DNA from: Emmonsiellopsis sp. PD_33
Taxonomy: Eukaryota; Ascomycota; Eurotiomycetes; Onygenales; Ajellomycetaceae
Direction of reading: 5' to 3'
Length of the DNA stretch: 64,000 nt
NCBI GenBank assembly: GCA_032988165.1
Contig: JANTQF010000027.1
Location: 62,001-126,000, forward strand
Below are positions 32,971 to 45,024 of this stretch, piece after piece. Below the pieces are notes generated by a model, which was given only the letters and a program-made list of their open reading frames with translations, was not told the origin of the DNA and did no database searches. The translations under genes were made by a program, and so were the position numbers. How positions within the stretch are numbered: the first letter of the stretch is position 1; every line of letters begins with the position of its first letter.

Positions 32971-34092
32971 GGTTGGTTGCTGCCGGCTATTGGGGGGGCG
33001 TGCAGATACTAGCTATTCGTAGCTTGGTACAGCTAGAGGTGTAATAGGAAGCGCGGAAATGATGGTCGTTAAGGTGTCGGTAGTATGTACTGTAGTGATA
33101 GATCGCGGAGTAGATGGGGATGGAGATGCGGATGATGCTCTACCATCCCACCGTTTTGGATTATATGCGGCGTAGGAGGGAAGGGTATCACGTCCATGTG
33201 TAGGGATCAATGTGCAAGAGGGCGTATCGATCCATCATCCGCAGTGTCCTGTGTGCGCCGAGATGTGGTGTTGAGGTTGGTTTGATCATGAATGAAGTCG
33301 GCGTCATTTGATGATGGGGAGGATAGCTTAGTCAGCACACCGGATCCAACCTCCTGGAAAGGAGAACATAGTGGAAAAGGAGAGGCCGAGTTGCTGAATT
33401 AGGGCTATCTGTACCTCAGAATTTACAGTATTGGAGATAAGAAGGATACGAATTGCTCAAGATTGGAATTGGAATTGGAATTCAGTGCGCCGCACTACAA
33501 GAACAGGCATATCTATCCGATGACAGCCCGAAGAGGAAAAAAACACATCCCATAAAAGCATTCAGAAGAGAAAAACAAAAGAAAAAGATAATCAAAATCC
33601 ATGCCCATCCGGGCCGCTCTACCCTGAGCTCCTGACTCATAACACACCGAAACGCCATGACCGGCTAAGCCACCGAAACCAGAGCCGTGTCTAGTTGTAT
33701 TTTTGTTCCTCCCTCCAATGTAAGGTTATGCATGGAATGCCGAGATTGGGTCTTTTGACGAGTAATGATAAGAACGTGAATGGGGTAGATATAAAGTTAA
33801 AAGACGTGTAGGGGATAGCAACTTCAGAACGCAGAAAAGTGGGCTAGCAAATAGTGCTGAGTATGCAGCGGATGCAAGAAGAATCGAGAAATCGTCGCGG
33901 ATCGAATAGAAAATCGGTACACCGACTACTAGCGGTCTAGAGAGGTGGGGGGATAATAGGTTCGGTCACAGAGTTAAGGTCGATTATCTGTTGAGAACCA
34001 CATGGTTTACTGAATTTGGAGAGGGGAGAGCAGATAGCATCAAAGCCAACGCACAATAGAGTAAGTCCGCGTGTCATGGGCAGGGCGGTACT
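32971..34092. other. vps39 promoter and PFK2 3' flank
   Basis: No gene. A hexamer GGAATT is repeated three times at 33465-33482. Open frames are short. Confidence 0.45.
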
Positions 34093-35619
34093 TTAATGCT
34101 GTTCATTCGGAGGTTGATGCTTCGCAGAGCTCCCTTTTCCACGCCAGGTTGAGACCGCCGGTATATTCGCTTTGAACCGTGTTTCCTCTGTCCCGTAGGC
34201 GCGAGGTGTAAGTTTGATCAAGGTATGTAGTGGGACCTCCATCCACGGGCTCTGCTCCTGCGACATATTCAAGAAGTAGGCGTAGATGCAGCGAAGGACA
34301 GCCTGGTGGGTAACGATGATAACGTTCTCACTCCGCTCAAGCTCCATAATAATCGGTTCCAGGCGGATAACGACATCGCGATATGATTCGCCGCCTCGAT
34401 AACGGTAGTTGTATTTATCGTCATCGCGAGCTTTGAAGTCTTCCGGGTATTTCTCGGCGATCTCCTCGTATGTGAGTCCGTCACAAACGCCAGAGTCGAG
34501 CTCGTCTAGCGCCTTCCATTCCAGTTTATCGTATCCAGCTTCTGCGACAAGATGACGCGCGGTCTGGATTGTGCGTTTTAACGTAGATGTCCAGATAACG
34601 AGTTTTGTGCCGGGTGGAACACCGGATTCTTTGAGGAGACGTGGGAGCGCACGCGCATACTGTTCTCCACGCGAGGAGATGTCAGCATCACCACCGATTT
34701 GGCCGGAGAGATTGTATTCTGATTCGCCATGCTGTTGTCCTGGTTAGATCGATATTATAAATGATAATGGACAAAACCTACTCTCGACAACCATATCGAA
34801 CGCGGTCGAATATGGAGATTTTGGATATAGTAAACCAAACGACTGGACAGGTAGTCCTTGATGTGGTTTATGATGACTGTCGAACCAACGTTGATAAGCT
34901 TGACGTAGGGATAATCTTTTTCGTCTTCGTCGATGGTCTCGTAGACCTTTTCGTAATTCCGGATGCGGTTTCTAAAGTCTTGCGCTGCGATTTCGGGATC
35001 CTGGCCCACGTAATCCGGTGACGTCGTCTTGACCTCAAGGATGTTATTCATGATAAGCTCCTCGTCATCGCATTTCGATTCAACAAACAGAACTTCGATT
35101 CCGGCTCCGACGCAGGTCTCGTAAATCCATTTTCGCCGTTCTTTCGTGGAGTTGGTGGCATCTAATATCGCTACTTGTCCATCCGTCGTGGCGAACCATT
35201 TCAGCATATCTTGCAAAGCTGCCTCAGCAGCAGCGCGACGAAGGCGCTCTCCATCGGGGTTGGAGGTGTCAAAGAACGCGGCAGTAGGCTGTGGGGTATC
35301 TTGACGTCTATATTGGCCGACGTTGAATATTTTGGCGGGTATTCCGACCCACGCTAGGTAACGCAAGGCTAAACCAGGGATTAGCGACTAGACTGGAAGG
35401 AAAGTAGACGGATTCGGGAAGCGTTAGAAACATACCTTTACCGGCGATTAGGCTCTTCCCTCGGGCGGGTAGCCCAACCATAACGACGCAAATCTTGGAG
35501 TCATCGTTCTGCACGGGAATGATGTTAGTGTTGCGCGGCGTGGAACGGGCAGAGGAGCAGCCAGGGTCAATTATCAGAGGATGATTGGCCACGATCTTGG
35601 TGTAGCCAAGGGCGGACAT
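34093..35619 (-). CDS. 6-phosphofructo-2-kinase / fructose-2,6-bisphosphatase
   Basis: Bifunctional enzyme that makes and removes fructose-2,6-bisphosphate, the activator of glycolytic phosphofructokinase, in the cytosol. Three exons: 35619-35436, 35368-34782 and 34731-34093, about 469 residues. The kinase P-loop GLPARGKS is at residues 49-56, then LRYLAWVGIPAKIFNVGQYRR and AILDATNSTKERRKW. The phosphatase half starts at the LSRHGESEYNLSGQIGGD motif; its catalytic His (about 258) is the first codon of exon 3. A second histidine lies in IVTHQAVLRCIYAYF. Both active sites look complete, so both activities are expected. The C-terminus is short, without the long regulatory tails of some relatives. 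Confidence 0.93.
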
Positions 35620-37220
35620 GATGGTGGTATTTAATGTAGGGGCAAAAGGCAGAGGTCTGGATAATCAAGAAATGAAAAGGCTGTAGTTGGGGAAACAGGA
35701 AATGTTAAATAGAAATGCAAGATGATAATGGGAAGAACATGATAAGGAAGGAAAGTTGCAAGAAGCACAAGAATATAAAGCAACAATGATGGTGACATGG
35801 GCCATTAGACGATAATCAGTGAGTTGTTGGGGGACATTGCTGCACATAAAGGTGAAGCATTACAAGTATCTTGAACTGCATTGTTGCAATTGACCACACT
35901 ACTTGCTGATGCGGCAATCCCAATCATAAAAGGTAACTTCCTGATGACGGAAGAGCCCTTTATCATAAATCTCCACAAAGAGAGGAGGATCGCGAGCAGC
36001 AAGGAGAAGGCGAGATGGGCGTGGGGATATTGTAAAGTAGGCAGGGCCCGAGTTGGTATGGAACTTGGCTGTTCCCTCTCATTGCCTTTCTGGCTATTCG
36101 TATGACTGGGATAAATGCGTCTCTGCTGTTTGCTCAAGCCGTTTCGACAAATGCAGAATCAAGATAGCAGCAATAAGGTATCGGATAGTATCGTAGTTGA
36201 CACCATGAAGCGGCGGAGGAATTTGGCTCTTTCCGGGATTTAGGACACCAGGCTGTGGCTGAGCTGCGAGAAGGAAAGGTCGTCTGAGCAATGACGACGC
36301 ACGCGAGCGTTTTTTTCTTCGGAGTCTGCCATGATTCCAGCCCCGCAATGGGCCTCCAAGGGACAAGGGGGATGGGCATTGCCGAAACTCAACTTTCTTG
36401 GTGTTGAGCTTCGGCTGACCCCATGGGATCTGCCTTGATCAAACCGTCCGCGGTCGATGGAAACTGCATAATGTCTAACGCATCCGGGAATGGCCCATCT
36501 GTCTCATCCGTGTCTGTCCTGTAATGCTGTCGCCATCCACGATCCAGTGTACGCGGGAATGCGGCAGAGCCAACCCAAGGCAGGGAGTACTTTGGACCCC
36601 CGCACGACGAAAATAAGCAGGATTAATCTTCTGAATAGTATTGCAGAATTGGCGAATCAGAACCGTAAACAGGCATAATGGCATGGCACCCCGCATCCCG
36701 GTGAGTGCCATGTTGTCTTGGCATCACCGTCGTCCTCAGCGGCTTGTTGAAGGCGAGAAGGTGATTTGCCGTTCGTTCACAAAGGACAGGCCAGACGAGG
36801 AAAAGCCGGATTCGAAATAACGGGGGCATTCATGTCGTTGTTCTTTTCCATGTAATAATGGCGCTGGCCACAGTCCTTGGAGTGTTCAGACATTGGCCCT
36901 TCCCCACACCAGCCATGCGGGGGAGACAAAAACGAGCCCCGGCTGAAAAGACAAATACCGGCGAACACATAAAGGCCCCGTCAACCCAGCTCGACAGGAA
37001 GAATAATGCGTGTTTCCTCAAGACCTCAAACCATGCCGTCACGGTTGAGCCCCCCTGGATGCGGCTCCTCACTGAGGTTTAGCCGTGCTCGGCCCCGGCG
37101 AACAGCGGCCCCTCGGCCCAACCGAGGGAAACTCGCCACAAGAACTATCTGAAGACATGGCCAGCCTCCATTTCTTTCTCGGTGCCAATATCGACTCTTG
37201 TCTCCGAATTCCAAAAAGCG
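35620..37220. other. 1.6-kb gene-poor stretch (PFK2 promoter)
   Basis: Upstream of the PFK2/FBPase2 gene. Several overlapping short open frames on both strands show no family resemblance and no good start-plus-splice model. A long regulatory region is likely for a glycolytic regulator gene, but no defined site could be assigned. Confidence 0.45.
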
Positions 37221-37570
37221 TCACCGTCGCGGCGAGAAATGCGCCAGGTCACGGGACCGGGCATCGGGAGAAGCCGCGTGGTCATGTGCCCGCACCCCGG
37301 GCTGATATTGGGGGGAAAATAGAAAAATAGAAAAAGGGAAAAAAGAGAAAAAGAAAAATATATAAAAAAGTGTGCAACAGACAAACAGGCAAACAAAAGA
37401 CATAAAGGGGACCGATGTGATGTGGGGGGACGGGACAGCACAAACTGATAAGCTGGCATTTGGCATTTGGCGTCTGGGGAAACGAAGAAACAAACACGCA
37501 CGCACTCACTCACCGAAGCAGAGAAGATCTTGGTAGTCGAAGGCCGACGACCAGACAAGCCGGACGCCAT
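37221..37570 (-). CDS. Possible small two-exon gene, unknown
   Basis: ATG at 37570 opens MASGLSGRRPSTTKIFSAS, ending at a perfect GTGAGT donor (37513). A pyrimidine-rich intron of about 210 bases ends in AATATCAG (37302). The next exon, 37301-37221, stays in phase and reads PGVRAHDHAASPDARSRDLA then HFSPRR and stop, giving about 45 residues. Composition (Arg/Ser/Ala/Pro) and the clean splice signals suggest a real small gene, but I recognise no family. In another frame the same region would end DAFWNSETRVDIGTEKEMEA, so the acceptor could be different. Confidence 0.35.
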
Positions 37571-38192
37571 GGTTGATTTGCTTGCTTGCTTGTTTGCTGG
37601 CTGGCTGTCGAGACCGGGGGATACGCGGTTAATGTAGTAATGTAACAGAGTCGAAGTCAAGAAGCTGAAGAATTCTGGGGGTTGGATCGGATCGAATTGA
37701 TGGCTGCTGCTGCTGCTGCCAGGAACCGGGAGCTTAAAATAGACCCGAAGCTGTGGGGGGCAAACTATTTAACTAACTAGTTGGTGGCCTGAGGATCGGA
37801 GGGATGGTTGGAGCTGGAACTTGATGGGATTGTGGATGGGAAATGGATGCAGTGGGACAAGAGGCAGACTGGGCATATCGCAATGGGACCGGATTGATTG
37901 CCAGGGAGCCAGATGGCTTGGATTGAGGCTGCTTGAGAAGTGGTGATAATGTTCTGTTCTTTCTCTGCGGGCGATTTTGTCAACGCTGCGGTGAGGCCCA
38001 AACGCCACGGCCAGACGCGCTATTGCCACGATCGTATTGGTGCATGATGTCATTGCAGATAGCCTCGAGATATGAAGATTCTATTGCGGAACTAGGAGGA
38101 TATAAAGAAAACATTCTTTGCTAAACCAGACTAATGAAGACAATCCCTCCATATAACCACCAGTAAACGCCAGCCATGGATTAAATACCCAT
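37571..38192. other. Intergenic
   Basis: Leader/promoter of the putative small gene (with a TTGC/TGGC-rich run at about 37577-37605) and 3' flank of the Cys-rich gene. Nothing else seen. Confidence 0.4.
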
Positions 38193-40065
38193 CTACCCAA
38201 ACCCAACCACCCTCTCATACCGCTGATACAACTCGCTCTCCGAGCTCAAAAACTCGACATCCGCCCTCATCTCCACCCCGTCCTTCTTCCTCCTCACAAT
38301 CGTCCGGCTCAAATTTCCCTTCATCTCCCGCATCACCTGTGCGCATCGCCCACACAACACAAGCCCACAACCCCGACCGCTTCCCATCCCCATCTCCGCC
38401 ATCGCATGTACAAGCGAGTCCTCCCTTGGCGCCCCCACGCATCGGTTAAACGCCGGACTAACACACACGCTGCACCATGCATTCCCCGCCGTGCAGCTGC
38501 CTGTCTCGCTGTCCACGGCAAATAGCGAGTTAAACGCTGCCGCCTCATCGAATGTCTTCTCATCGACGCCCTCAATGGGCACTATTTTGTGCGTCGCCGG
38601 TGTACCGTTGCACTCGATGATGCATATCCTCTCCATCGCACAGCGGCTACACATTCGGCTCGGCTCGGAGCCGGCAGAGACGTGGCCCGGGCCGATTTCT
38701 GTATATCCTTTACCAGTTCGGTAGTCGGTGACTTGGACTCCGATCTGGCCGAGGCCGAGAATCCCGTACGTGAAGTCGTGGCACCAGTGGCAGGGTTTGC
38801 TGGGGTTGCGGGATGGCTGGTGGGTGAAGTCGATGGGATGGGCGAAGGAGGTTTGGATTGTTTTGGTTATTGGGCCGATGCGCCGTTTGCGGGGTATTAT
38901 GGTGCTGATGTTCGGGATTATGGTGTTGTAATCCGATGGGGATTTGGGGTCGATGGGTGGTGACGTGGAAGAAGATGATGCAGCGGGGGGTATGGGAGCC
39001 GAGGGAGCTGCTGTTGGCTTTGGAATTTGTTTGTCTAGTTCGACAAACGTCTTGTAGTCACTGAACAGTGGTAGTTTGTTTGGCGTCGATCCGGGGCCAG
39101 GTTCGACGGTCGGGGTATCGCCATTTGAAATTTCTAGGCATTGTTGCATGGCGTCCTCTTGCAGCAAATGGAGCAACTGTCTCTCCACATCCTGAAGCTC
39201 TGATGACGTCGAGGCTTCCGGTTCGTTAGGGTTTGGATTATTCGCCAACTGCTCATCCGCAGTGTCTGGCTGACAACTGCCACTAGAGCCCTGACCTCCC
39301 ACCTGGGATGTGGCCATCGGCTCACAAGTGACATTATGCTCGCGACATGTCTGGCATGGATACGACTCGGGGTTTAGAGAGAGCAAACACAAATAATTAT
39401 TATTAAAGCAGAAGTGGCACCCGTGTGTTTCGAATTTCATTGGGATGAATGGGGTCATATCTCTGAAATTGTGTTAGTCGTTTCTCCAGAAGAGGTGGGA
39501 ATATACTACGGATCTCATACTCGTTTCCACATCCACCCATAATAGTGTCCTCAATATCTTGGCTGGGAAGTAGCGTATCCAGCGATATTTCAGAGTCCTG
39601 TTGCTGCATAGTTGGCGGACTGGCCGGGCTAGCAGGATTCATTGTGGAAAAGATAGGCTCGCCTTTTCGTTGCTCAACGATTGCTAGAGCACACAAAGCT
39701 CCGGGAGTTTTGAATTTAAAAGTGACAAGAACACCGGCGTGCCCTGGATGGATGGGCGGAGACTCTCCGCTGCTCCCTACCTGTACAAATGGCTCAGGCA
39801 GTGGAGAGTTTGAAGCAGTGGCTTTGATCTTCGGTGGCCGTTTTGCCCGTTTTCGCGGCCTATCTTCGGTTGGGTCGAAGTCTCCACTGGTGTCATGATC
39901 TATATGCGTTGTAGGGTATGTTAAGCGATTCCGATAGCGAAGTTCGTACTTGGCCTGGACAAGGTCTTCCAGGTAGCTCTTGGTGGAGCCTTGTAATTTT
40001 GACCTTTCCTCCCTAATGAGGTCTAGGGCAACGTTGAGATCCACAAGAGAGTACGGCATGGCCAT
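38193..40065 (-). CDS. Cysteine-rich fungal protein, function unknown
   Basis: Two exons, 40065-39510 and 39460-38193, about 607 residues. The acceptor is the second AG of TTCAGAG, because only that keeps frame. The N-terminal part has a helix (VDLNVALDLIREERSKLQGS) and a basic NLS-like RPRKRAKRPPK. A first Cys/His cluster reads GCHFCFNNN...CQTCREHNVTCEP. A disordered acidic/Ser/Pro linker follows, then a second C-terminal cluster: KPCHWCHDF, SRMCSRCAMERICIIEC, CTAGNAWCSVCVSPAFNRC and GCGLVLCGRCAQVM. Repeated CxxC pairs imply at least two zinc sites. The pattern is not a Zn2Cys6, RING or PHD finger that I can name. It looks like a lineage-specific nuclear protein; the role is unknown. Its start faces the histidine phosphatase gene across a 1.2-kb shared upstream region. 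Confidence 0.8.
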
Positions 40066-41240
40066 TAAAAGCTTTGATTCATCATTCGAGTGATTGTGTG
40101 GATGTATGGGTTGGCATTAGCAGGTCAGTGGGTTGTTGGTAAGCAGTGGACGGCACGAGGAATGTCTAGGTCGATGCAGTCTGACGAAAGATCTAACAAG
40201 GCCAGTATTCGACCTTATCAGTGGGGTGAGGTTTGAGCGAGAAGAAAAAAGACGTTGAAAAAGTAGTGAAGAGGAGGAGTACGATCCTCTGGGCGGACAT
40301 AGAGGATAATGGCAGACTGATGGGGGTGTGAGATGGCAATGATAAGTGACCTGAAGTCAGGTCGAGGTAAGTATCATTGATTCCCTTGGGGCGGAAAACA
40401 CAACCACCGTCACATAGATTATGGAACGTAGTTAGATAGTGGATGATCTCTTAGTCAAAGGTTGTTCAGGATGTCAAAGTGGCAGCGGATTTCAACCAGA
40501 AATTGTCACGGCAAGCCAGTTGTAGTAAGATGAGAGAGATGCCTGAGATTCACGGAATGATATTCGAGGAACAAAATATCTGAGACGTAGAAGCTGTGGT
40601 CTCCTGGATACTATTTGTCAATGGCTCAGGAAACCAGACATACTAGGCGAGCAGAACTCAAGCTGCTGGCTAGGGCGCCCAAGTGCGGGCCTGGACGAAC
40701 TTTGCTAAGTCATAGACACAAGAAAAGAGCGAAAACAGTGCACAACAAAGGCGCTGGATGATATTCCGATCCTGATATCGCAAGAGAAGGGCATATTACA
40801 CGGAGTCAACAGTAATACGCACAGAGGCTCAGGAAACAGAGGCGGGGAAATGCGCCACAGCACGGTGTTATAGTTAAAGAGACAGGTAGTCATTGACTGC
40901 AAGATAGCGAAACAGCATCATACTCCCATCCGCAAGGGTGTATGCCACGGCAGGGCGAGCGACATGTTGCAGAGTCTGATGCTGAATTGAAGATGAAGTT
41001 CAAATTAGTTGAGGATGAGGCTGAAGTCGATGCCAATGCCAAGCCGCTAACCTCGGCTATAAAATCCCCGATTTTTTCCTTCCGCCAAATTTCTCTTTCT
41101 TCAACCTTCATCTTTTTCTCTTTTTCTTTGTGCGATTGCGAAATTCCCATTCTTGGCCAGAGAGCACTGAGCCTTCAATGCCCTGATGCTTCTGACTCGC
41201 AGATGAACGGCGTCTCAATATCCCCCCGCCGTTGTCCAGG
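40066..41240. other. Divergent promoter region
   Basis: Between the Cys-rich gene (-) and the histidine phosphatase gene (+). No gene. A CT-rich block at about 41075-41130 directly precedes the phosphatase leader. Confidence 0.45.
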
Positions 41241-42116
41241 ATGAGGCTGTTCCTCATCCGCCATGCCGAGACTGAGCACAACATTGCCCGGGCCTAGTAT
41301 GCGCCGTCTTCTATTGCTTCCCTATACCCCGTTGGCTGCGGGCTGTGGCTCATTGATGCTCTGTTCAGTGCGGGAGTTACCGACTCGGCCTTGACGAACC
41401 ACGGTGTCCTGCAGATCCAGCGGCTGGCCGTCCACTTCAAGGCACAGGGTGTCGAGTTCACAGAAGTCTTCTCTTCAGATCTTGTGCGTGCTCGCACCAC
41501 CGCGGAGGGCATCTGTGCGGTTCATGGTGAGGATGCAGCTTCGACTGCGTTGCGGCCTGTTCTGCTGCCTGTCTTGAGGGAAAAGAACTTTGGTCCTCTC
41601 GAGGGCAAGTCGTGGCTTGCAGAGGTCGCCGATTTGACGCAGGGGGAACAGGAATCGCAGGCTGCTGTTGCTGCTCGTGTAGACCTGTTTCTCCGGGAAC
41701 ATCTGCTGCCCGTGTTGTATGATGCGGGGTCAGCTGAGAAGGTTGTCGCGGTCGTCTCGCATGGTGTCTTCCTCTCTGCAATATGGCACGGGTTGTCCGG
41801 ACTGTTTCTTTCCAAGAACATCATCCTTGGACCGGATGTTCCGTCCGATAGGCGCATCGCCTCGTGGTCTAACACCGGATACCTGGAGGTGGCCATTGAG
41901 AGGATTAGAGACACTTCAGTCCTGGTGGCTGCATCGGATGCTCCAAACGCCCCCGAAGCCGTTGCCAACCCACCCCATTTACATGGTTATACAATGACAG
42001 TCTTGACCGTGAATGGAAAACACCATCTTCGCAATCTCACCCGCACTCCAGGCGTAGGGAGCGCAAAACACGATCCTAGCCAACGCCGTCTTGACAGCTT
42101 CTTCCGGAAGAACTAA
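41241..42116 (+). CDS. Histidine phosphatase (phosphoglycerate mutase-like)
   Basis: Two exons, 41241-41296 and 41369-42116, about 267 residues. MRLFLIRHAETEHN carries the phospho-accepting His in RHA, where most relatives have RHG. AGVTDSALTNHG, FSSDLVRARTTAEGI, LREKNFGPLEGKSW and the second His in VAVVSHGVFLSAIWHGL complete the branch-1 histidine phosphatase pattern. The substrate is not given by sequence; small fungal members act on phosphorylated sugars or other metabolites. The C-terminal end (DPSQRRLDSFFRKN) resembles a PIP-box (QxxLDSFF), which in other proteins binds PCNA; this could be chance. Confidence 0.85.
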
Positions 42117-42690
42117 AACCCAACTGGTATGTTTGCACCTCTATTTCCCCTTACATGCACACCTACCCCCCTCATATGATGAAGCAAATTTTCACACAGA
42201 CCTGTTCCGAATTATAAATGTGGATAGGCAAATTACCAACTGCTGTCTGACTCTTCCCCTCCTACATACACTCTTTATATTTTCATCCAATTCATGCATC
42301 ATGGCACTAACTGGCTTGAAGACTTAGATAAATACACAATCGCTGCTCTCGACTCGCGCCGATTAAACGATAGATAGATCAATAAGCCCCACAATAGATA
42401 GAATAACCAATATAATGCCAGTCAAATTATCATTATGTCCATGGAATATTCCGTAACCGCATCACCATACCTACATGTGTCCATCTAGCCGCCATCCCAC
42501 GCTGGAAAGCTATACAAAGTGCCCGCCCCAATAAACAGCCATGACAACGCAAGGAAACTCGTTCAGCATGCAGTATGCAATACATACAAAAGGGTATGTG
42601 GAAAAGACAAATAGAACAGACAGGTATCTCTAAACAAGTAAAGCATAACATCATAACAAAAACTCCTACTCTCCCCCTAAAAAAGGCTAT
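42117..42690. other. Convergent 3' region
   Basis: Between the phosphatase (+) and the MFS transporter (-). AT-rich, no gene. Confidence 0.45.
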
Positions 42691-45024
42691 CTATCCATTC
42701 TCCAATCTCCCCTCATCACTCAACTCCTCCCCCCTCCCATTAACATTCCCATTCCCATTCCCCGCCGAACTCCCACTCCCCCTCTTCCCCTCCCTCCCCC
42801 CCCCATCATCCCTCTCATAAAGCACCACCCTCCTCACCCCCTTCTGCCTCAACACATACTTCCTCAGCACATACCCCAACTCCCCCACCCCCCACTTCGC
42901 ATGCACAGCCGTCGGCACCGAAAACACCTGATCCAGCTCCTCCAGCGTCTTCCCCTTCGTCTCCGGCATAAACAACAACACCAGCACAAACCCGACAATA
43001 TTCCAGCCCGCATACCACCCAAACGCGCCCTGCGGCCGAAACGCCTCCTGCAAACTCGGCCACGTAATCGCCAGCAAAAAGTTAAAAAACCACGTCGTCG
43101 CCGTCGCCAGCGACATCCCATACGCCCGCACGTACAGCGGGTACGCCTCGGCGGAATACGTGAACGGCACCGGTCCCTCGCCGGGCGAATAGACGATGCC
43201 GAATAGGTAGATGCCCAGCGCGACGCAGCCGGTGTGTGCGTTGCGCATTGTCTCGGAGCCGTCCGTGGGGATCCAGAAGGAGAAGCCGGTGAAGAGGAGG
43301 AAGAGACCCATTAGCGGGAAGGTGGTTAGGAGGAGGTTGCGCCGGCCGAAGGTGTCGATTGTGTAGACGGCGGGGATGGCGAAGAGCCAGTTTATTACGC
43401 CGAAGCCGAAGGAGGCGGCGAGGGAGGCCTTTTGGGAGAAGCCCGCGTCGAGGAAGATTTCGGAGGAGTAGTAGGCTATTACGTTTACGCCGCAGAACTG
43501 TTTTGTCAACTTGTTAGTGGGGGGTTGGAGGGGGGGGGGGTGAGTTTGTGGGGGAATTACCTGCTGCATAAACATGACGATTTCCGACGCGATGAGCGCG
43601 CGCCGATTGCGCGGGACGGTGATGAGTTCGAGGATCTTCGCCTGGCCGAGTTTCATCGTCGACTCGGCTTCTAGTAGCGTATGCATATAGAACAAGTCGC
43701 GGGCGGCCTGCACCTTGTTAAAGCGCAGCCGACACATGGATCGATACGCCATATGATGGCTGCCCTTGCTCATATACCAGCGGGGCGACTCCGGGCAGAA
43801 AAACACAAAGCAGCAGCCCAGCACGGCAGGGAACATCGCCGAGCCCATCATCAGCCGCCAGCCCAGGCCGGTGACGTTGGGCGTGTCGTGCACCTCGAAG
43901 AAGACGAGGTCGGCCATGTAGCCCAGCATGATGCCGAAGGCGGTCCACATCTGCCATTGCATGACGAGGGCGCCGCGGATGGCCGGCGGCGTGGTTTCGG
44001 CGGCGTAGATGGGCACGGTGGCGGATTTGGGGCCGATGCCGAAGCCCAGCGCGAATCGCGCGATGAACATGTGCCACCATGAGTTGACGAAGCCCTGCCA
44101 GAAGCAGGCGATGGCGGAGAAGCAGCAGGTTAGGAAGACGGTGCCCCTGCGACTATTAGGAGGTGTTCATGTTCAAGACGGGGGGGGGGGGACACGAACC
44201 TTCGCCCGAACCAGTGGTTAAAGGGGACGGTAAGCCAGCAGCCGACGACGGCGCAGCAGAGGTAGGGGGCGGCGTTGATGAGGCCGACGAGCCATGTTGA
44301 GCGGGAGTCCAGGCCGCCAATGCCGAATTGGGTTTTGTAGAAGATTTGCGCGCCATTGACGACGGTTTCGTCTAGGGTTTTTGTATACTTGGTTAGCGGT
44401 AAACAAAGGGGGCGACTTTATGGGAGGGGTAGAAAGTCAAATATGCATCCAACAATAGCGAATTGACAGCACCAACATTTCTACAGGAAAAAGGTGAAAG
44501 GAAAATGAATACTAACCCATCCCCTGAACAGCCGCACAAACCGAACAAAGCATAATAACCAAATACATCAGCTTCGGCTGCGACCAGCGATTCGTAAACT
44601 CCCTCCTCAGCACCTCCAGCTCCTCCTCCGTCAGGCCCGCCACACTCTCATACTTCTCCGGCGCCTGCGCCAGCACCGCGCCCAGCTCGAAGGCCCGTAT
44701 ATCCTCATCGTCGCCGATCTGATGCTGGCGCGCATACTTGCCGCCGCGCCTCATGAGCGCCGCATGGCTGAGGCCGGCGAGGGGGTTGGCGAGCTTGGCG
44801 TTGAGGTTCCGCCGCGCGCGCTCGGCGGCGGTGAGCGATTCGCGGCGGGAGTGGAGGAACGAGTGCTGTCGCTGTTGCGGGAAAGGGGTGTTGGTGCTAG
44901 CTGTTGTGGTGGAGGGTTTGCGGTTTGTGGTGGTGGTGGTGATGTTGTCGAAGTCGGAGGAGGAGTGGTCGGAGGTGAGGCCCGCATCGGCGTCGGGGTC
45001 GGGGTCTGACCCGAAGAATCTCAT
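42691..45024 (-). CDS. Sugar-type MFS transporter
   Basis: Four exons: 45024-44517, 44371-44200, 44146-43561 and 43497-42691, about 690 residues. A long hydrophilic N-terminus (about 150 residues, Ser/Thr/Asp-rich, then ARRNLNAKLANPLAGLSHAA) precedes 12 predicted membrane segments. Sugar-porter signatures are visible: GRR after TM2, PESPRWYMSKG before the central loop, TIDTFGRRNLLLT, YSAEAYPLYVRAYGMSLA and PETKGKTLEELDQVFSVPT near the end. The substrate is probably a sugar or polyol entering with protons, but the specific one cannot be read. The C-terminal tail is Gly/Asn-rich. Intron 2 is only 53 bases and begins beside a G10 run. The 1.7 kb upstream is gene-free. Confidence 0.9.

Noticed and set aside
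36000..36400. Possible small gene on the minus strand
   Set aside because: Overlapping frames in all phases, no splice or family support.
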